In this document: positions 49,930 through 51,315 of the stretch, piece by piece
Layout of the letters: each line of letters begins with the position of its first letter
How positions within the stretch are numbered: the first letter of the stretch is position 1
Assembly: GCA_903932535.1 (NCBI GenBank)
Contig: CAIZGR010000661.1
Location: 1-51,315 of the forward strand
From: an uncultured Hyphomicrobiales bacterium
GTDB taxonomy: Bacteria; Pseudomonadota; Alphaproteobacteria; Rhizobiales; Beijerinckiaceae
Length of the DNA: 51,315 nt
Direction of reading: 5' to 3'
The notes under the pieces: generated by a model
Databases searched by the model: none
What the model was told of the DNA's origin: nothing
What the model saw: only the letters and a program-made list of their open reading frames with translations
Program-made: the position numbers and the translations under genes

Positions 49930-50429
49930 TGTCTTCGTTCACCAAGGCAAAACGCCAGAAGATCGTCGAGGAATTCGCGCGGCGACACAACGGCAACTAC
50001 AATCCGGCGCTCTTTCTCGAAGAGGTTAAAACCACCGGCGAAAGCCATCCTGCCTTCGGATGGTTCGAATGGGACGCCGACAAGGCGGCGTCGGCCTATC
50101 AACTGGAACAGGCCCGCGACTTTGCTCGCGATCTTCGCGTTTCGTTCAAAATCGAAGAGATCGTCGGCCCGAACCAAGTCCGCATCCGCGAGCATCCGAT
50201 CCCGATGGTGATTTCGCCAATGGAAGGGCGACGCCACGGCGGAGGCTATCGGCTTACCGATCCTGACGACCCCGAGCATATCGCGGAACACTGCTTGCAG
50301 GCGGCGAGAACACTGCAACAATGGCGAGACAGATATTCGGCGGCGCTCGCGCACGCTGGAATCAAGGTCAGCGACGTCAACACGGTGATCGCGCGACTTG
50401 AGCGCAAGGCGTCTTCCAAGGCGGCTTGA
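49929..50429 (+). CDS. Conserved phage protein partner of the 49174 gene
   Basis: A 166-residue protein starting MSSFTKAKRQKIVEEFARRH. SHPAFGWFEWDADKAASAYQ then EQARDFARDL gives a conserved-looking core, and a helix TLQQWRDRYSAALAHAGIKV closes it. It begins in the stop of the 49174 gene, so the pair is co-translated. The family is recurrent in phages with that gene. Function unknown. Confidence 0.6.
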   Translation: MSSFTKAKRQKIVEEFARRHNGNYNPALFLEEVKTTGESHPAFGWFEWDADKAASAYQLEQARDFARDLRVSFKIEEIVGPNQVRIREHPIPMVISPMEGRRHGGGYRLTDPDDPEHIAEHCLQAARTLQQWRDRYSAALAHAGIKVSDVNTVIARLERKASSKAA

Positions 50430-50545
50430 GAGCGGTGCGAAGCGGGTCGCCGTGGCTCGCTGGCAAGGAACACGGAACGGCAGGCATGACCTGATTTGGC
50501 GGCGCATGACTCGGTGCGGAGAGGCCTGGTTAGGCAGGCATCGCG
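50430..50545 (+). other. Noncoding pentamer-phased tract
   Basis: 116 bases between the gene pair and a terminator contain a 5-bp phase in which most pentamers end GG, GC or GA (for example AGCGG TGCGA AGCGG, then CACGG AACGG CAGGC). CAGGCATGAC and GGCGCATGAC share seven bases and start 20 bp apart. The frames through it look random, so it is probably a DNA- or RNA-level element. Confidence 0.45.
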
Positions 50546-50570
50546 GGGCGGCTTTCGAGCCGCCCTTTTT
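50546..50570 (+). terminator. Strong intrinsic terminator
   Basis: GGGCGGCT (50546-50553) and AGCCGCCC (50558-50565) form a perfect 8-bp stem closed by a TTCG tetraloop, followed by TTTTT. It ends the transcript carrying the 49174-50429 gene pair and the pentamer tract. Confidence 0.92.
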
Positions 50571-50703
50571 CGTTAGGAAGACGACGGCCTTGTGAACATC
50601 TCGCTATTGAACGCAAGCATCGGCGTCGCGCCCGTTGACAAGACGATTCGCAATGCTCTCCTGACCGACTAGCGAAACAAATGGCGAAACTCGGAGCCCT
50701 GCA

Positions 50704-50865
50704 ATGACCGACGCCCCGCACCCCCCGCATCAGGCTGTGGCGCCGGATCGCAAGCCGAAGAAACCGTCGCAGGTCCAATGGAAGGGCAAGCCGATTGGGC
50801 ATGGCTCCGGCCGCGCGAAGCATACGCTCAAGCCGCACCAAAGCCCGCTAAACCCCACGGAATAA
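50704..50865 (+). CDS. Small basic Pro-rich protein
   Basis: A 53-residue protein starting MTDAPHPPHQAVAPDRKPKK and ending GRAKHTLKPHQSPLNPTE. It is disordered and basic (WKGKPIGHGSGRAKH). It lies between two terminators, so it would be a one-gene transcript. The 133 bases before it (50571-50703) show only a doubtful 26-residue frame. Real translation is plausible but unproven. Confidence 0.45.
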   Translation: MTDAPHPPHQAVAPDRKPKKPSQVQWKGKPIGHGSGRAKHTLKPHQSPLNPTE

Positions 50866-50896
50866 TGCGGTTCGCGCGCGCGAGGCCTACGACCGA

Positions 50897-50927
50897 TCCT
50901 CAGACATCATGGACGTCTGAGGATTTT
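50897..50927 (+). terminator. Terminator-like hairpin
   Basis: TCCTCAGAC (50897-50905) and GTCTGAGGA (50915-50923) are a perfect 9-bp stem with a 9-base loop, followed by TTTT. It closes the short transcript before the second secreted fibre gene, whose ATG is 5 bases on. It could also act as a leader hairpin. Confidence 0.7.
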
Positions 50928-50931
50928 GCAT

Positions 50932-51315
50932 ATGCACAAGACGTTGCGCTTTTCACTTTTGGCGCTCTTCGCATTTTTGACATTTTCCGCGCAGGCGCAA
51001 GTTTCTGCACCACAGGTTTCCACCCTTGGACAATCTGACCTAATTCCGGTTGTTCCCGGCGGGAGACCGAGCGGACAACAACAGTTTATTTCGTTCCAAA
51101 ACCTGACAAACACATTGCCGTATGGGCTTGGAAAACAACTTTCCGCCGCCTACCAATCCGCAACCGCCGCAGGCAACTACATTGACAACCCGCCGTGGTT
51201 CGCGTGTGTCAGCGGCAACAATGCAAACCTTTTGTTGGTTTGCTCGGCGTGGCAGGCATCAACGGCTTACGGGCAAGGCGCTGTCGTCAGCAACGGTGGA
51301 CACCTTTATGTCGCC
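50932..51315 (+). CDS. Secreted tail-fibre-like protein, cut by the right edge
   Basis: An open frame of 128 residues without a stop. MHKTLRFSLLALFAFLTFSA then QAQ is a Sec signal peptide. VSAPQVSTLGQSDLIPVVPG and GRPSGQQQ follow, matching the module after the signal of the protein at 25151. WQASTAYGQGAVVSNGGHLY at the cut end is a carbohydrate-binding-type repeat usual in phage fibres. It is the second fibre candidate of the window. Confidence 0.7.
   Translation, partial: MHKTLRFSLLALFAFLTFSAQAQVSAPQVSTLGQSDLIPVVPGGRPSGQQQFISFQNLTNTLPYGLGKQLSAAYQSATAAGNYIDNPPWFACVSGNNANLLLVCSAWQASTAYGQGAVVSNGGHLYVA

Noticed and set aside
50592..50672. 26-residue GTG frame after the terminator
   Set aside because: Too short, with no clear ribosome-binding site and no recognisable features.

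Overview
This window is the greater part of a temperate podovirus-type phage or prophage. GC is high, and several small proteins (an HDFW-type secreted protein, a His/Met-rich capsid-region protein, tail fibres with Sec signals) are of kinds I associate with phages of Alphaproteobacteria, particularly Hyphomicrobiales. The initiator-type tRNA also looks alphaproteobacterial. The host assignment is inference. Both ends are cut: a minus-strand gene runs off the left edge and a tail-fibre-like gene runs off the right edge. No integrase, helicase, DNA polymerase, reverse transcriptase or clear endolysin/holin set is visible.

Layout. (1) 1-1037: a lysogeny switch with a CI-like repressor (minus), a YdaS/Cro-like regulator (plus) and palindromic operator candidates built on TAAAGC/GCTTTA. 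(2) 1135-5784: early plus-strand genes, including a RuvC-like nuclease, an NPPF DNA methyltransferase and a DnaT-like replication protein. Inside the last lies a 9-unit, 11-bp-phased repeat array that looks like a replication origin. (3) 5899-9405: an opposing minus-strand set of small genes (XRE regulator, DUF7007-like protein, HNH nuclease, others) with its own promoter/operator region. (4) 9508-14781: terminase small subunit candidate, then many small accessory genes. A terminator/promoter pair at 12597-12658 separates off a Fis-like regulator and a serine resolvase. (5) 14819-15369: initiator-type tRNA-fMet, an HNH gene, a fossil tRNA 3' end and tRNA-Gln. (6) 15417-26929: large terminase, portal, a reversed three-gene island, a Bbp19-like protein, scaffold, major capsid, Bbp16-like cement and small capsid-associated proteins. 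(7) 26958-35844: tail fibre, three paralogous tail-tube adaptors interrupted by an endonuclease VII gene, and the tail nozzle. (8) 35841-47925: internal virion/ejection proteins, including a 1067-residue protein with SGNH and GH104 lysozyme domains and a 2589-residue polyvalent protein with ParB-like and HELGH zincin domains. (9) 47956-51315: an AT-rich lipoprotein/RHH segment, a conserved phage gene pair followed by a pentamer-phased noncoding tract and terminator, and the start of a second secreted fibre.

Together the structural genes describe a T7-like tail and ejection apparatus on a BPP-1-like head. The virion-carried lysozyme, SGNH hydrolase and polyvalent protein would enter the cell with the DNA. 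The parts most worth following up are the 11-bp iteron array, the tRNA/HNH locus, the three-adaptor/homing-endonuclease locus, the signal-peptide virion proteins and the two compact opposite-strand cargo islands.
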